Below, one piece after another: positions 18,260-31,648 of a stretch of DNA of 63,681 nt. Within the stretch, counting starts at the first letter, position 1. Each line of letters begins with the position of its first letter. Where the stretch lies: contig JAVEDI010000079.1 in assembly GCA_030841035.1 (NCBI GenBank), positions 1 to 63,681 on the forward strand, given 5' to 3'. The notes beneath the pieces are model-generated. The model was not told where the DNA came from and made no database searches. It saw only the letters and a list, made by a program, of their open reading frames with translations. The position numbers and the translations under genes are program-made. The DNA comes from Actinomycetota bacterium (GTDB lineage: Bacteria > Actinomycetota > Actinomycetes > JACCUZ01).

Positions 18260-18463
18260 TGAGCCCGCAACGCCCGACGGCGGCCGCCCACGTGGAGGGC
18301 ACCTCGGTCATGGGCCATGGCCCCTTGTCTCCATGCCCTACGCATGTTCCAGCTCCGGGGAGCGTGCGACACGCCGACGGGTCGGTCGAGATGACCATGA
18401 TTTGACCAAATTGATCTCGTCGGCGGTTCAGATCACCGAGCAGCTTGTCGAGGACGTTCTTGC

Positions 18464-18510
18464 GCGTCGGGGGGAAGCCGACGCCTGACAGGCGTCGAGG
18501 TCAGGGGAGA
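18464..18510 (+). promoter_or_regulatory. Leader with mutually exclusive hairpins overlapping the RBS of the LysM gene
   Basis: Three perfect stems compete just before the GTG at 18518. Stem 1 pairs 18464-18470 with 18478-18484 (7 bp). Stem 2 pairs 18479-18485 with 18491-18497 (7 bp). Stem 3 pairs 18484-18489 with 18500-18505 (6 bp) and buries the start of the ribosome-binding site (AGGGGAGA, 18503-18510). Stem 2 excludes both others; stems 1 and 3 share only one base. This is the geometry of an on/off translation switch. What triggers it is unknown. Confidence 0.5.
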
Positions 18511-18517
18511 CAGACTC

Positions 18518-19936
18518 GTGTATCGGGTGTTCGGTAGGTCACGGCGTGACCGCGGGCAGGGTGGCGCGCGTCGAGGTGTGGCAGCTGCGGTCCTCTCGCT
18601 CGCTCTGAGCGTCGGACTGCTGGCGGCCGGCGCCGCGGGTGCCACGGCCGCTAGCGCCGCGGTGCCGGACCCGGTCTCGCCGGTGGGCGCGCCCCCGGTG
18701 GTGGAGGGCTTCGCTCCGTATCTGCCGCAGACCTCGTGCGACCCGGTCATCAAGCCGGGCACCGCTGCGCTGCGCGCCATGCTGCTGGCGTCGTACGGCG
18801 GTCGCGACCTGGGCATCACGCGGGCCTGCACCCTCGGGTCGCTCAGCGAGCACAAGGAGGGTCGAGCCTTCGACTGGGGGCTCAGCGCTGCCGTCTCCGC
18901 CGAGAAGGCGATCGCCGACCAGTTCCTGACCTGGCTGATCGCCCCAGGACCACAGGGCGAGCCCGGCTACAACGCCAAGCGTCTCGGCGTGATGTACGTC
19001 ATCTGGAACGGCAAGATCTGGGGTTCCTACCGGGCGGCCGAGGGGTGGCGTCCCTACAGCGGCGGCGAGGCACACGCCGACCACATCCACATCTCCCTCG
19101 CCTGGACCGGCGCGACCAAGCGCAGCTCCTGGTGGACCGGAACGGTACCGCCCGTCGACTACGGCCCCTGCCCCGCGATCGCGGGGGAGATGGCGCCCCG
19201 CTGGACGGCTCCTCGCCTCACGCCGTGCCCGGCACCGACGCCGATCATGAGCCTCACCGGCACACCGCTGCTCGCCCTGAGCTCCACCGGCCCCTACGTC
19301 AAGCAGCTTCAGCAGCTGCTGAAGGTCTCGCCGATCAGCGGCACGTTCGGCGCGCTCACGGACTCCGCGCTGCGGGCCTTCCAGGCCGGCCGCGGGCTCG
19401 CAGTCACGGGGCAGACCAGCGACGGCACCTGGTCGGCGCTGCGCACCCCGGCCACGACGGCCCCGGTGCCCGCGCAACCGGCGCCGCCCGCCAGGACCCC
19501 GCCCGCCAGGACCCCGCCCACCACGAGCACGAGGCCGGCCGCCCCGTCGGCGAGCGTGCTGCCCAAGCTGCTGTCCCGCATGACCTACCGCGTCGTCCGC
19601 GGGGACACCGTCGCCAGGATCGCCGCGACGTGGCACTCGAACGCCGCCGCGATCGTCGCGGTCAACCACCTGGGGGGCAAGAAGATCCGTTCCGGGCAGG
19701 TCCTCAGCCTCCCGGTGAAGTCCTGGCTGACCCGCTACAGCCGCACGACGGTGCGCAAGGGCAACCGCAACCAGGCGGTCAGGGCGCTGCAGACCGGTCT
19801 GCGGATGCCGGCCGCCTACCGGACCGGCGTCTACGGCGACGTCACGGTTCGCTACGTCAACCGGTTGAAGGCCCGATACGGCTGGAAGCAGGACGGCGTG
19901 GCCGGGCCGGGCGTGTGGCGCAAGCTCGGTGCCTGA
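18518..19936 (+). CDS. Secreted cell-wall protein with LysM and peptidoglycan-binding domains
   Basis: 472 residues. Signal peptide (about 20-46, ending ATAASAA). Residues about 60-225 form an extracellular catalytic-like domain with SEHKEGRAFDWGL and HADHIHISLAW, similar to the ARB_07466-type domain of actinobacterial cell-wall proteins; the His/Asp residues could hold a zinc. Next comes a peptidoglycan-binding helical domain (about 255-310: VKQLQQLLKVSPISGTFG), a Pro/Ala/Thr linker with repeated PPARTP units, a LysM domain (about 358-405: YRVVRGDTVARIAATWH) and a second peptidoglycan-binding-like end (GNRNQAVRALQTGL). Probably a wall hydrolase or remodelling factor. GTG start with AGGGGAG upstream; see the leader feature. 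Confidence 0.85.
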   Translation: MYRVFGRSRRDRGQGGARRGVAAAVLSLALSVGLLAAGAAGATAASAAVPDPVSPVGAPPVVEGFAPYLPQTSCDPVIKPGTAALRAMLLASYGGRDLGITRACTLGSLSEHKEGRAFDWGLSAAVSAEKAIADQFLTWLIAPGPQGEPGYNAKRLGVMYVIWNGKIWGSYRAAEGWRPYSGGEAHADHIHISLAWTGATKRSSWWTGTVPPVDYGPCPAIAGEMAPRWTAPRLTPCPAPTPIMSLTGTPLLALSSTGPYVKQLQQLLKVSPISGTFGALTDSALRAFQAGRGLAVTGQTSDGTWSALRTPATTAPVPAQPAPPARTPPARTPPTTSTRPAAPSASVLPKLLSRMTYRVVRGDTVARIAATWHSNAAAIVAVNHLGGKKIRSGQVLSLPVKSWLTRYSRTTVRKGNRNQAVRALQTGLRMPAAYRTGVYGDVTVRYVNRLKARYGWKQDGVAGPGVWRKLGA

Positions 19937-19965
19937 CCGGCCGACCGGGCGTCCCGCGCCGCCGG

Positions 19966-22494
19966 CTACAGCTGGTTGACGTCGGTGACGACGACAGCGG
20001 CCGCGCCGAGCTCGTCCGAGGCGGCGAGATCGACGACCGCGCTGATGCCCCAGTCGTGGTCGTCCGCGGGGTCGGCGAAGATCTGCCGAACGACCCACCG
20101 GTGCGGCTGCTCCTCGACCATGAGCAGGTGCGGCCCGCGGGCGTCGGGGCCGGTGCCGAGCTCGGCGTGCTGCTCGAAGTACGCCGACATCGCCTCCGCC
20201 CAGCGCCCCGCGTCCCATCCCGCCTCGACGTCGAGCGCGCCGAGGTCGCCGTAGCGCCCCAGCGCGGCCAGCTCGACCCGACGGAACATCGCGTTGCGCA
20301 CCAGCACGCGGAACGCCCGCCTGTTTCTCGTCACCGGCGCCGGCCGGTCCTCGGCCGGCGCCGCCGGCCCCTCGAGGGCCTCGGGTGAGGAGAGCCGCTC
20401 CCACTCGTCGAGCAGGCTCGAGTCCACCTGGCGCACCAGCTCGCCGAGCCACTCGGTGAGATCGACGAGCTCGTCGGTGCGAGCCGACTCGGGGACGGTG
20501 TCGCGCAGCGCCTTGTAGGCGTCGGCGAGGTAGCGCAGCACCAGACCCTCCGAGCGGGCCAGGCCGTAGAAACCGATCAGCTCCACGAACGTCATCGCCC
20601 GCTCGTACATGTCGCGGGCGACCGACTTGGGCCGCAGCTCGTGGTCGGCTACCCAGGGGTGCCCCCGCCGGTAGGACTCGAAGGCGTGCGTCAGGAGCTC
20701 GGCCAGCGGCTGCGGGTGCCCGACGCTCTCGAGCAGCTCCATCCGCTGGTCGTAGTCGAGTCCCTCCGCCTTCATCTGCGCGACCGCCTCGCCGCGGGCC
20801 TTCGACCGCTGCGCCGAGAGGACGGGCCGGGGGTCCTCCAGGGTGGACTCGAGCACCGAGAGAACGTCCAACGCGTACGTCGGCGCCTCGCGGTCGAGCA
20901 GGTCCAGCGCGGCCACCGCGAACGGCGACAGCGGCTGGTTGAGAGCGAAGTTGGGCTGCAGCTCGACGGTGAGGCGCACGCTGCGGCCGTCGGCCTCGGG
21001 CGCGTCGAGGCGTTGCACGACTTCTCCGGCGAGCAGCGCACGGTAGATGGCGATGGCGTGGCGGATGTGGCGCCGCTGGGCTGCGTCGTCCTCGTGGTTG
21101 TCGGTCAGGAGCTTCCTCATCGCGGTGAACGGGTCGCCCCGCCGCGCGATGACGTTGAGCATCATCGAGTGGGTGACGCCGAACGTCGACGTCAACAGCT
21201 CCGGTTCACCCGTCATGAGGCGTTCGAACGTCGACTCACCCCAGGAGACGAACCCCTCGGGCGGCTTGCGACGTACGACCTTGCGTCGCTTCTTCGGGTC
21301 GTCCCCTGCCTTGGCCAGTGCACGCTCGTTCTCCACGACGTGGTCGGGCGCCTGGACCACGACCGTTCCCGCCGTGTCGAAGCCGGCGCGGCCCGCCCGA
21401 CCGGCGATCTGGTGGAACTCGCGGATCTTCAGGTGGCGGGTGCGCGTGCCGTCGTACTTGCTCAGAGCGGTGAGCAGCACCGTACGGATCGGCACGTTGA
21501 TGCCGACGCCGAGGGTGTCGGTGCCGCAGACGACCTTGAGCAGCCCGGCCTGCGCGAGTGTCTCGACCAGCCGTCGGTAGCGCGGCAGCATCCCTGCATG
21601 GTGCACACCGATGCCATGGCGGACCAGCCGGGAGAGCGTCTTGCCGAAGCCGGCCGAGAAGCGGAAGCCACCGATCAGCTCGGCGATGGCGTCCTTCTCC
21701 TCGCGGGTGCAGACGTTGATGCTCATCAGGGCCTGCGCGCGCTCCAGCGCCGCGAGCTGGGTGAAGTGCACGACGTACACCGGGGCCTGGCCGGTTGCGA
21801 GCAGCTCCTCCAACGTCTCGTGCACAGGCGTCGTGGCGTAGTAGAAGTGCAGCGGTACGGGGCGGTCGGTGGAGCTGACGAGGGCGGTCGGTCGGCCCGT
21901 ACGTCGGGTGAGGTCGGCCTGGAGACGCGACATGTCGCCGAGCGTCGCCGACATGAGCAGGAACTGCGCCTGGGGCAGCTCGAGCAGGGGGACCTGCCAG
22001 GCCCAGCCGCGCCCGGGCTCGCTGTAGAAGTGGAACTCGTCCATCACGACGAGCCCCACATCGGTGTCGGCGCCCTCGCGCAGGGCGAGGTTCGCCAAGA
22101 CCTCGGCCGTCGCCGCGATGATCGGCGCACCCGGGTTCACCGACGCGTCACCGGTGAGCATGCCGACGTTGCCGGCGCCGAACATGCGGCACAGGGCGAA
22201 GAACTTCTCCGACACGAGGGCCTTGATGGGCGCGGTGTAGAAGCTGCGCCGACCGGCGGCCAGCGCGGCGAAGTGAGCCCCGGCCGCGACGAGACTCTTG
22301 CCCGAACCGGTGGGTGTCGCAAGGATCACGTTGGAGCCGGACACCAGCTCGATCAGTGCCTCGGTCTGCGCCGGGTAGAGGTCCAGGCCCTGCTCGGCCG
22401 CCCACACCGCGAAGGCGTCGAACACGGCGTCGGGATCGGGACCCGGGTCGCTGCCGGCGGGGACGTCGGCGGGCAGGCGGTCGAGGAGAGACAT
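19966..22494 (-). CDS. DEAD/DEAH-box RNA helicase with DUF3516 C-terminus
   Basis: 842 residues. Superfamily 2 helicase core: Q-like DLYPAQTEALIEL, Walker A ATPTGSGKS, motif II as VVMDEFHFY (DEFH), motif III LLMSATL, motif V VCGTDTLGVGINVPI and motif VI HQIAGRAGRAGF. The C-terminal half after about residue 420 corresponds to DUF3516, found in this actinobacterial family of SKI2/HelY-like helicases. Probable role in RNA unwinding or turnover. Start: ATG 22494 (MSLLDRLP, usual for the family) or ATG 22506; neither has a strong ribosome-binding site. Confidence 0.92.
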   Translation of the reverse strand: MSLLDRLPADVPAGSDPGPDPDAVFDAFAVWAAEQGLDLYPAQTEALIELVSGSNVILATPTGSGKSLVAAGAHFAALAAGRRSFYTAPIKALVSEKFFALCRMFGAGNVGMLTGDASVNPGAPIIAATAEVLANLALREGADTDVGLVVMDEFHFYSEPGRGWAWQVPLLELPQAQFLLMSATLGDMSRLQADLTRRTGRPTALVSSTDRPVPLHFYYATTPVHETLEELLATGQAPVYVVHFTQLAALERAQALMSINVCTREEKDAIAELIGGFRFSAGFGKTLSRLVRHGIGVHHAGMLPRYRRLVETLAQAGLLKVVCGTDTLGVGINVPIRTVLLTALSKYDGTRTRHLKIREFHQIAGRAGRAGFDTAGTVVVQAPDHVVENERALAKAGDDPKKRRKVVRRKPPEGFVSWGESTFERLMTGEPELLTSTFGVTHSMMLNVIARRGDPFTAMRKLLTDNHEDDAAQRRHIRHAIAIYRALLAGEVVQRLDAPEADGRSVRLTVELQPNFALNQPLSPFAVAALDLLDREAPTYALDVLSVLESTLEDPRPVLSAQRSKARGEAVAQMKAEGLDYDQRMELLESVGHPQPLAELLTHAFESYRRGHPWVADHELRPKSVARDMYERAMTFVELIGFYGLARSEGLVLRYLADAYKALRDTVPESARTDELVDLTEWLGELVRQVDSSLLDEWERLSSPEALEGPAAPAEDRPAPVTRNRRAFRVLVRNAMFRRVELAALGRYGDLGALDVEAGWDAGRWAEAMSAYFEQHAELGTGPDARGPHLLMVEEQPHRWVVRQIFADPADDHDWGISAVVDLAASDELGAAAVVVTDVNQL

Positions 22495-22599
22495 CAGAGT
22501 GCCCATGGTGGCGTGCCCGTCAAGCCGAAACGGTGCACCCTGCACGCAACGGCCGACGGACGCCGCGGCGGGGCCGGCCGGAGCCCGATCGTCGCCGCG

Positions 22600-22752
22600 T
22601 CAGTCGGTGAGCTCGGCGTCCTCCTGATCGGCATCGACGGGCACGGAGTCCACCTGGGTGTCCTGCGCGCCGGCGTCGGCGTCGAGGACCGGGTCCCCGT
22701 GCCGTGGTGTCGTCTCGCCCCGGTCCTGCGGCTGTTCTGGCGTCTCTGTCAT
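22600..22752 (-). CDS. Small acidic hypothetical protein (50 aa)
   Basis: An ATG at 22752 opens 50 codons ending in TGA. The product begins MTETPEQPQDRGETTPRHGD and is rich in Asp, Glu, Pro, Gln and Thr, with no hydrophobic part; it should be soluble and disordered. No family is recognised. It lies just before the helicase gene on the same strand (105 bases apart) and after the dimeric-barrel-like gene, so it may belong to the same transcript. No clear ribosome-binding site, so confidence is moderate. Confidence 0.5.
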   Translation of the reverse strand: MTETPEQPQDRGETTPRHGDPVLDADAGAQDTQVDSVPVDADQEDAELTD

Positions 22753-22830
22753 GGCCGGCGTCTACCCCACGGTGGGCGCGGGAACCGTCCCCTGCCGGTC
22801 GCCGTCAGACCGGCGCGTGGGCCGCGACGG

Positions 22831-23472
22831 TCACCGGTGGGAGGACGTCATGGGTACCTCGGCCCCGAGGGCTGCGGTGCTGAACACCAGCACGTACTCC
22901 TCGATCGCCCGGATCGCTCCGCCGGTCGCGGCCACGGCGTCGGCGCGGATGGCGGCCGCGGTGCTGCGGCTCTGGGCCATCGCCTGCCGGCTGCGCCACA
23001 GCGTCTCCACCACAGCGCGGCCGGTCGCCCGGTCGATGAGCAGCACCGTGCCACAGAACCCGTCGGTCTCGGTGAGCCACGGCACCACGGTGTCGTCGTA
23101 GGCCGCGACCGCCGCGTCGAGCGCGCCCGCCTCGATGTCGCAGCGCGTCACGCGCACACCGGCACCAGGTCCGGCGGTGGCTGTCCGCAGCTGGCTCGCG
23201 ACCCGGAACTGCTCGGTCGAGACGGTGCCACCGCCCCGCCGGGCAGCCTCCTCGCGGGTCGAGGCGACGGTGCGCTCGCTCTCGCGCATCGCGTCGGCCG
23301 AGACCCAGAACGACTCGACGACGGCCAGCCCCTTCTCTGCGTCGGTAGCCATCGCCATGCCGAGGTTGCCGAGCTTTCCCTCGATCCGTGGCCGCGCGTC
23401 CTCCATGACGTAGCGGACGACGTCGTCGAGGCGGGCGGGGTCTGCCGCGATGAGGCTCAGCCTGGCGTGCAT
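22831..23472 (-). CDS. Dimeric alpha-beta-barrel-like hypothetical protein
   Basis: 213 residues in two similar halves, each with the pattern of an antibiotic-monooxygenase/ferredoxin-like barrel: residues 1-100 (MHARLSLIAADPARLDDVVR ... GLAVVESFWVSADAMRESER) and 110-205 (RVTRCDIEAGALDAAVAAYD ... GRAVVETLWRSRQAMAQSRS). The internal duplication suggests a pseudo-dimer in one chain. A paralogue occurs at 54998-55621. Enzymatic role is unproven. ATG 23472 is favoured over upstream starts; GGGAG lies about 12 bases ahead. Divergent from the DUF5335 gene. Confidence 0.72.
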   Translation of the reverse strand: MHARLSLIAADPARLDDVVRYVMEDARPRIEGKLGNLGMAMATDAEKGLAVVESFWVSADAMRESERTVASTREEAARRGGGTVSTEQFRVASQLRTATAGPGAGVRVTRCDIEAGALDAAVAAYDDTVVPWLTETDGFCGTVLLIDRATGRAVVETLWRSRQAMAQSRSTAAAIRADAVAATGGAIRAIEEYVLVFSTAALGAEVPMTSSHR

Positions 23473-23593
23473 GGCATTGACGCTCCCGCCGCATCGACGT
23501 GGCTGCATCCCGTGCACGAGGGATGTGCGCTACCACCGGGGTGCCGAGGATGGGCCGACGACCCTCTGGTCGACACCACACGGGAGGACTGTG

Positions 23594-23980
23594 ATGACCG
23601 AGACCACATCCACGGGGAGCACCTCGACCGACACGAGCGCGACCGACCGCGGACAGTGGGAGTCCCGGCTCGACGATCTGACCCGTGAGCAGGAGGGCCG
23701 GAACGTCACCATCGAGGTGCTCGACGAGGAGTACGGCGACGCGCACGAGGCCGAGCAGCTGCCCTTCAGGTCCGCGACGTACGACCGGAAGGACGACGTC
23801 GTGGTGGTGGCGGTGGGCGGTCGCGGCCGGGAGTACCCGGTGGTGCTGCGGCACATGATCTGGCACCCCACCGAGGTCCTGATCGACTCGGCGGGAGGAG
23901 CTCCCGCAGTGCGGGTGACCGAGCCCGACGCGACCGTGACTCTCCTCACCTTCTTCCCCGACGAGAGCTCCCCGCGGTAG
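23594..23980 (+). CDS. DUF5335 family protein
   Basis: 128 residues. After a Thr/Ser-rich N-terminus the domain reads VTIEVLDEEYGDAHEAEQLP, then DVVVVAVGGRGREYPVVLRH, the signature of DUF5335, small cytosolic proteins found in actinobacteria and other stress-hardy bacteria. Function unknown. ATG 23594 has GGGAGG 7 bases upstream. The gene precedes the stress block at 24154 and runs in the same direction. Confidence 0.82.
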   Translation: MTETTSTGSTSTDTSATDRGQWESRLDDLTREQEGRNVTIEVLDEEYGDAHEAEQLPFRSATYDRKDDVVVVAVGGRGREYPVVLRHMIWHPTEVLIDSAGGAPAVRVTEPDATVTLLTFFPDESSPR

Positions 23981-24153
23981 CTGCTCGGCGGGGCCGTTGC
24001 GGCGGCCCGAGGGCCCTGCGGGGCGCGTGGCGAGGCCTGCTCGGTCAGGAGCCCGTGGCGCTGTCGAGGACCACAAGTTCGGGGGATGCGTCAGGTGCCC
24101 GGCGGTCGCGAGCGTAGGGACCGATCTCGTCGAGCCAACCGCAGGGAGGACCC

Positions 24154-24624
24154 GTGACGTCCACCTCGGCCGACAGGACCGGCCATGGCCGGCCCCTCGG
24201 CAGCTACCCCACCTACGAGGAGGCGCAGCGCGTCGTCGACCGGCTCGCCGACCTCAAGTTTCCCGTCGAGCACGTGACAGTCCTCGGTCGCGACCTGACT
24301 CTCGTGGAGCACGTGGTCGGCCGCCTGACGATCGGCCGCGCCGCGCTGGCCGGCATGGCCACCGGTGTCTGGTTCGGGCTCTTCCTCGGGCTCGTCTTCT
24401 GGATCGTGTCCCCGTGGGCACCCGGTGCCGTGTTGGCCGCCGTCCTTCTCGGAGCGGCGTTCGGCGCCGTCTGGGGCGCCATCGCGCATGCCATGACCCG
24501 TGGACGACGCGACTTCGCGTCGGTGCAGGGCCTCGACGCCCGGTCCTTCGACGTGATCGTCGACGAGGAGTACTTCGACGAGGCCATGCGTCTGCTGCAA
24601 GCGCCCGCCCCCGCCACTACCTGA
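24154..24624 (+). CDS. General stress protein 17M-like membrane protein
   Basis: 156 residues. The N-terminal GSP17M/YflT domain (GSYPTYEEAQRVVDRLADLK, FPVEHVTVLGRDL) is followed by two membrane segments (about 66-84 and 88-110) rich in Gly and Ala, then a soluble tail ending DVIVDEEYFDEAMRLLQ. In Bacillus related proteins are sigma-B controlled; the biochemical role is unknown. GTG start with GGGAGGACCC upstream. It leads the same-strand stress block. Confidence 0.85.
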   Translation: MTSTSADRTGHGRPLGSYPTYEEAQRVVDRLADLKFPVEHVTVLGRDLTLVEHVVGRLTIGRAALAGMATGVWFGLFLGLVFWIVSPWAPGAVLAAVLLGAAFGAVWGAIAHAMTRGRRDFASVQGLDARSFDVIVDEEYFDEAMRLLQAPAPATT

Positions 24625-24660
24625 CCCAATGCCCGCCCACAGCTATCGGAGGTCCCCACC

Positions 24661-25158
24661 ATGGTCATGCGCTTCGATCCCTTCCGCGACGTCGACCGCC
24701 TTGCCCAGCTGTTCAACCAACAGGCGTCGTCGGTGAAGCACGCCGCGATGCCGATGGACGCCTACCGCGAGCAGGACCAGTTCATCGTCACGTTCGACCT
24801 CCCAGGCGTCGACCCCGGCTCCATCGACCTCACCGTCGAGAAGAACGTCCTGACCGTGCGCGCCGAGCGCACCTGGGAGCCCCGGCCCGGCCAGGAGGTC
24901 ATCGTCCAGGAGCGCCCGCAGGGCATCTTCTCCCGCCAGCTGTTCCTCGGCGAAGGTCTGGACGCGGACGCCGTACAGGCGTCGTACGACCTCGGCGTCC
25001 TGACCCTCACGATCCCGGTCGCTGAGCAGGCCAAGCCGCGCAAGGTCTCGGTCACGGCGGGAGAACGCATGAGTCCCGCGATCGAGGCCAACCGTGTGGA
25101 CGACGGCGCCTCGAACCAGGCCACCGCCACCAGTCAGCCCAGCCCCGCGAACGCCTGA
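24661..25158 (+). CDS. Hsp20/alpha-crystallin small heat-shock protein
   Basis: 165 residues with the alpha-crystallin domain at about 35-130 (MPMDAYREQDQFIVTFDLPG, SIDLTVEKNVLTVRAER, and the RQLFLGEGLDADAVQASYDL / GVLTLTIPVAE end). An ATP-independent holdase that keeps unfolding proteins soluble for the DnaK/ClpB team encoded just downstream. MVMRFDPFRDVDRLAQL is the usual N-terminus. 36 bases after the GSP17M gene and 58 bases before dnaK. Neither a CIRCE nor a HAIR operator (HspR-type) is visible in either gap. Confidence 0.93.
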   Translation: MVMRFDPFRDVDRLAQLFNQQASSVKHAAMPMDAYREQDQFIVTFDLPGVDPGSIDLTVEKNVLTVRAERTWEPRPGQEVIVQERPQGIFSRQLFLGEGLDADAVQASYDLGVLTLTIPVAEQAKPRKVSVTAGERMSPAIEANRVDDGASNQATATSQPSPANA

Positions 25159-25216
25159 CCCGCCACCCGCACCGCCTCGCACGCAAGCCCGCTCGACGTA
25201 GACCGGAGGAGCCCTG

Positions 25217-27136
<1,920 letters not shown>

Positions 27137-27154
27137 CCGCGAGGGGGCAACGAC

Positions 27155-27694
27155 ATGGCCGAGCAGGACGTGGCGAGGCCGCCGGACGACGTGGCGGACG
27201 CAGGACCGCAGAAGAGGCAGGAGGACGACCCCGAGGTGCGGGGCGGGCGCAGCGACGCCGAGTGGCAGGCGCAGGTCGAGGAGATGGCCGACCGGTGGCG
27301 TCGTACCGCCGCCGATCTGGACAACTACCGCAAGCGCGTCTCGCGCGACGCCGCGCAGGCCCGGGAGGACGAGCGGGCCCGCGTTGCGGCGCAGTGGCTG
27401 CCCGTGCTGGACAACCTGGAGCTGGCGATCGCTCATGCGGGTGCGGAGTCCGGCAGCGTGATCGACGGCATCCGTGCCGTCCGCGAGCAGGCGATCGCCG
27501 TGCTGGCCGGGCTCGGCTTCCCGCGGCGGGACGACGTGGGCCGGCCCTTCGACCCCAGCCACCACGAGGCGGTGGCGACCGTTGCCGACGCGGCGGCGCC
27601 GCCGGGGACCGTCGTACACGTGGCCCGTCCCGGTTACGGCCCCGACGACCGTCTGCTGCGTCCCGCCTCCGTCGTCGTCGCGACGGAGCGCTGA
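27155..27694 (+). CDS. grpE: Nucleotide exchange factor GrpE
   Basis: 179 residues. The N-terminal charged/coiled-coil part ([37 protein letters not shown]) is followed by the beta domain ending [12 protein letters not shown] and [20 protein letters not shown], the canonical GrpE signature. It releases ADP from DnaK. 18 bases after dnaK; the dnaJ GTG begins 2 bases after its stop. A shortened C-terminus is usual. Confidence 0.95.
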   Translation: MAEQDVARPPDDVADAGPQKRQEDDPEVRGGRSDAEWQAQVEEMADRWRRTAADLDNYRKRVSRDAAQAREDERARVAAQWLPVLDNLELAIAHAGAESGSVIDGIRAVREQAIAVLAGLGFPRRDDVGRPFDPSHHEAVATVADAAAPPGTVVHVARPGYGPDDRLLRPASVVVATER

Positions 27695-27696
27695 CC

Positions 27697-28692
27697 GTGG
27701 CGCGGGGTGACTTCTACGGGTCGTTGGGGGTGGGACGGTCGGCGAGCCAGGACGAGATCCAGCACGCCTACCGCAAGCTGGCCCGGCAGTACCACCCCGA
27801 CGTCAACAAGGACCCGTCGGCGGAGGAGCGGTTCAAGGAGATCTCCGAGGCCTACGACGTGCTCTCCGACCCCGACCAGCGCCGGCGTTACGACGCCTTC
27901 GGCGCCGACTTCCGCCAGGTGCCCGAGGGAGCCGACCCGCAGACCTGGGCGCGCGCCCGGGCCGGCGCCGGCGCGGGCGGTGGACCGCGCGGTGGTGGCT
28001 GGCGGACCGCCGGCCCGGAGGGAGAGCGGGTCTACACCGGCGGCATGGGTGGTGTGGGCGGCGAGGGCGTCGACATCGACGAGATCCTCGAGGGGATCTT
28101 CGGTGGCCGCGCCGGGCGCGGGCGCGGCGCCCGCGGCGGATGGGGGCCGATCCCGGGCGCCGACCAGGAGGCCGAGCTGGTCCTCACGGTCGAGGAGGCC
28201 TACCGCGGCGGGCAGCGGACGGTCACCCTCGCGGGCCCGGACGGCACCCGCACGCTGGACGTCACCATCCCGCCCGGAGTCACCGACGGCCAGCGGATCC
28301 GCCTGGCCGGCCAGGGCGGTCAGGGCACCGGCGGCGCGCGGCCGGGCGACCTCTACCTGGTGGTGCGACTGGCGCCCCATCCGCGCTACCGCGTCGAGGG
28401 CAGGGACCTGTACGTCGACCTCCCGCTCGCACCGTGGGAGGGCGCCCTCGGTGCCTCGGTCCCCGTCGACACCCCCGGCGGCGAGGCCACCGTCACGGTC
28501 CCGAAAGGCACCTCGACCGGGCGTCGGCTGCGGCTGCGCGGCCGCGGCCTGCCCGACCCGCGCGGCAAGCCCGGTGACCTGTTCGCGCAGGCCAAGATCA
28601 TGGTTCCCCGCAAGCTGACCAAGGAGGAGCGCCACCTCTTCGAGGAGCTGGCGGGCACCTCCAAGTTCGACCCGAGGCGGGGCTCGTCGTGA
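27697..28692 (+). CDS. DnaJ/CbpA-type co-chaperone lacking zinc finger
   Basis: 331 residues. J domain about 5-70 ([20 protein letters not shown], the HPD motif in YHPDVNKDP), a Gly/Arg-rich linker with GGG runs (about 85-145), then two C-terminal substrate-binding beta domains ([56 protein letters not shown]). No CxxCxGxG zinc repeats, so it is a type II DnaJ, like E. coli CbpA. Start GTG 27697. Coupled by GTGA overlap to the CbpM gene, its expected partner. Confidence 0.93.
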   Translation: MARGDFYGSLGVGRSASQDEIQHAYRKLARQYHPDVNKDPSAEERFKEISEAYDVLSDPDQRRRYDAFGADFRQVPEGADPQTWARARAGAGAGGGPRGGGWRTAGPEGERVYTGGMGGVGGEGVDIDEILEGIFGGRAGRGRGARGGWGPIPGADQEAELVLTVEEAYRGGQRTVTLAGPDGTRTLDVTIPPGVTDGQRIRLAGQGGQGTGGARPGDLYLVVRLAPHPRYRVEGRDLYVDLPLAPWEGALGASVPVDTPGGEATVTVPKGTSTGRRLRLRGRGLPDPRGKPGDLFAQAKIMVPRKLTKEERHLFEELAGTSKFDPRRGSS

Positions 28693-28993
28693 CCAGCGCG
28701 CTCGCGCGGGTCACGCGCCTCGACCAGGACGCCTTGGCGCGCGCCACCGGGCTGCATCCGGACATGGTCGGGCGCTGGACCGCCCTGGGCCTGCTCGACG
28801 CGACCCGGGACACCGCCGGGCGGCTGTGGTTCGCGCCGTCGCAGATCCTGGCCGTCGCCCGGCTGCAGCGGCTGCGCGCCGGCTTCTCGCTCAACTACGC
28901 CGCCCTCGGCCTGGTGGCCGACCTGCTGGACCGCATCGCCGCGCTCGAGGCGAGCGCCGCCCGCAACCGCACCCGAGGTAAGGGAGAGCCCCC

Positions 28994-29012
<19 letters not shown>
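28689..29012 (+). CDS. CbpM-type chaperone modulator (MerR-like)
   Basis: 107 residues. [20 protein letters not shown] and [20 protein letters not shown] are a MerR-like winged helix followed by a helical tail ([20 protein letters not shown]), as in CbpM, which binds the J domain of CbpA and tunes it. HspR regulators of heat shock share this fold, so a repressor role is the alternative. GTG 28689 overlaps the dnaJ stop by 4 bases, and the 3' end overlaps the clpB start by 19 bases. Confidence 0.85.

Positions 29013-31644
<2,632 letters not shown>

Positions 31645-31648
<4 letters not shown>

Larger units (their letters stand above)
17708..18517. other. 810-base gene-free stretch with palindromes, tandem repeats and a leader
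   Basis: No credible coding region on either strand. In order it holds a GC hairpin (17815-17837), a single repeat arm (17879-17900), an imperfect long palindrome (17911-17961), G-rich imperfect tandem repeats (about 17965-18090), a perfect long palindrome (18126-18176), an exact 23-base duplication (18214-18259), and the 5' leader of the LysM gene. The plus strand is strongly G-over-C biased from 17965 to 18260. It separates the divergently transcribed NhaA and LysM genes. Confidence 0.8.

Noticed and set aside
18260-18517. ydaO (c-di-AMP) riboswitch upstream of the LysM gene
   Set aside because: The gene type fits, but I cannot find the conserved ydaO core, and the leader after the likely promoter appears too short. 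I kept only the competing hairpins as a feature.
20641-23688. Very long open frame (1015 codons) on the plus strand
   Set aside because: It is antisense to the DUF3516 helicase and its neighbours, its translation is Arg/Val/Gly/His-rich with no domain, and helicase motifs are unambiguous on the other strand. High GC gives long antisense frames.
24625-25216. HAIR (HspR) or CIRCE (HrcA) operator before hsp20 or dnaK
   Set aside because: Neither CTTGAGT-N7-ACTCAAG nor TTAGCACTC-N9-GAGTGCTAA is present in these gaps.
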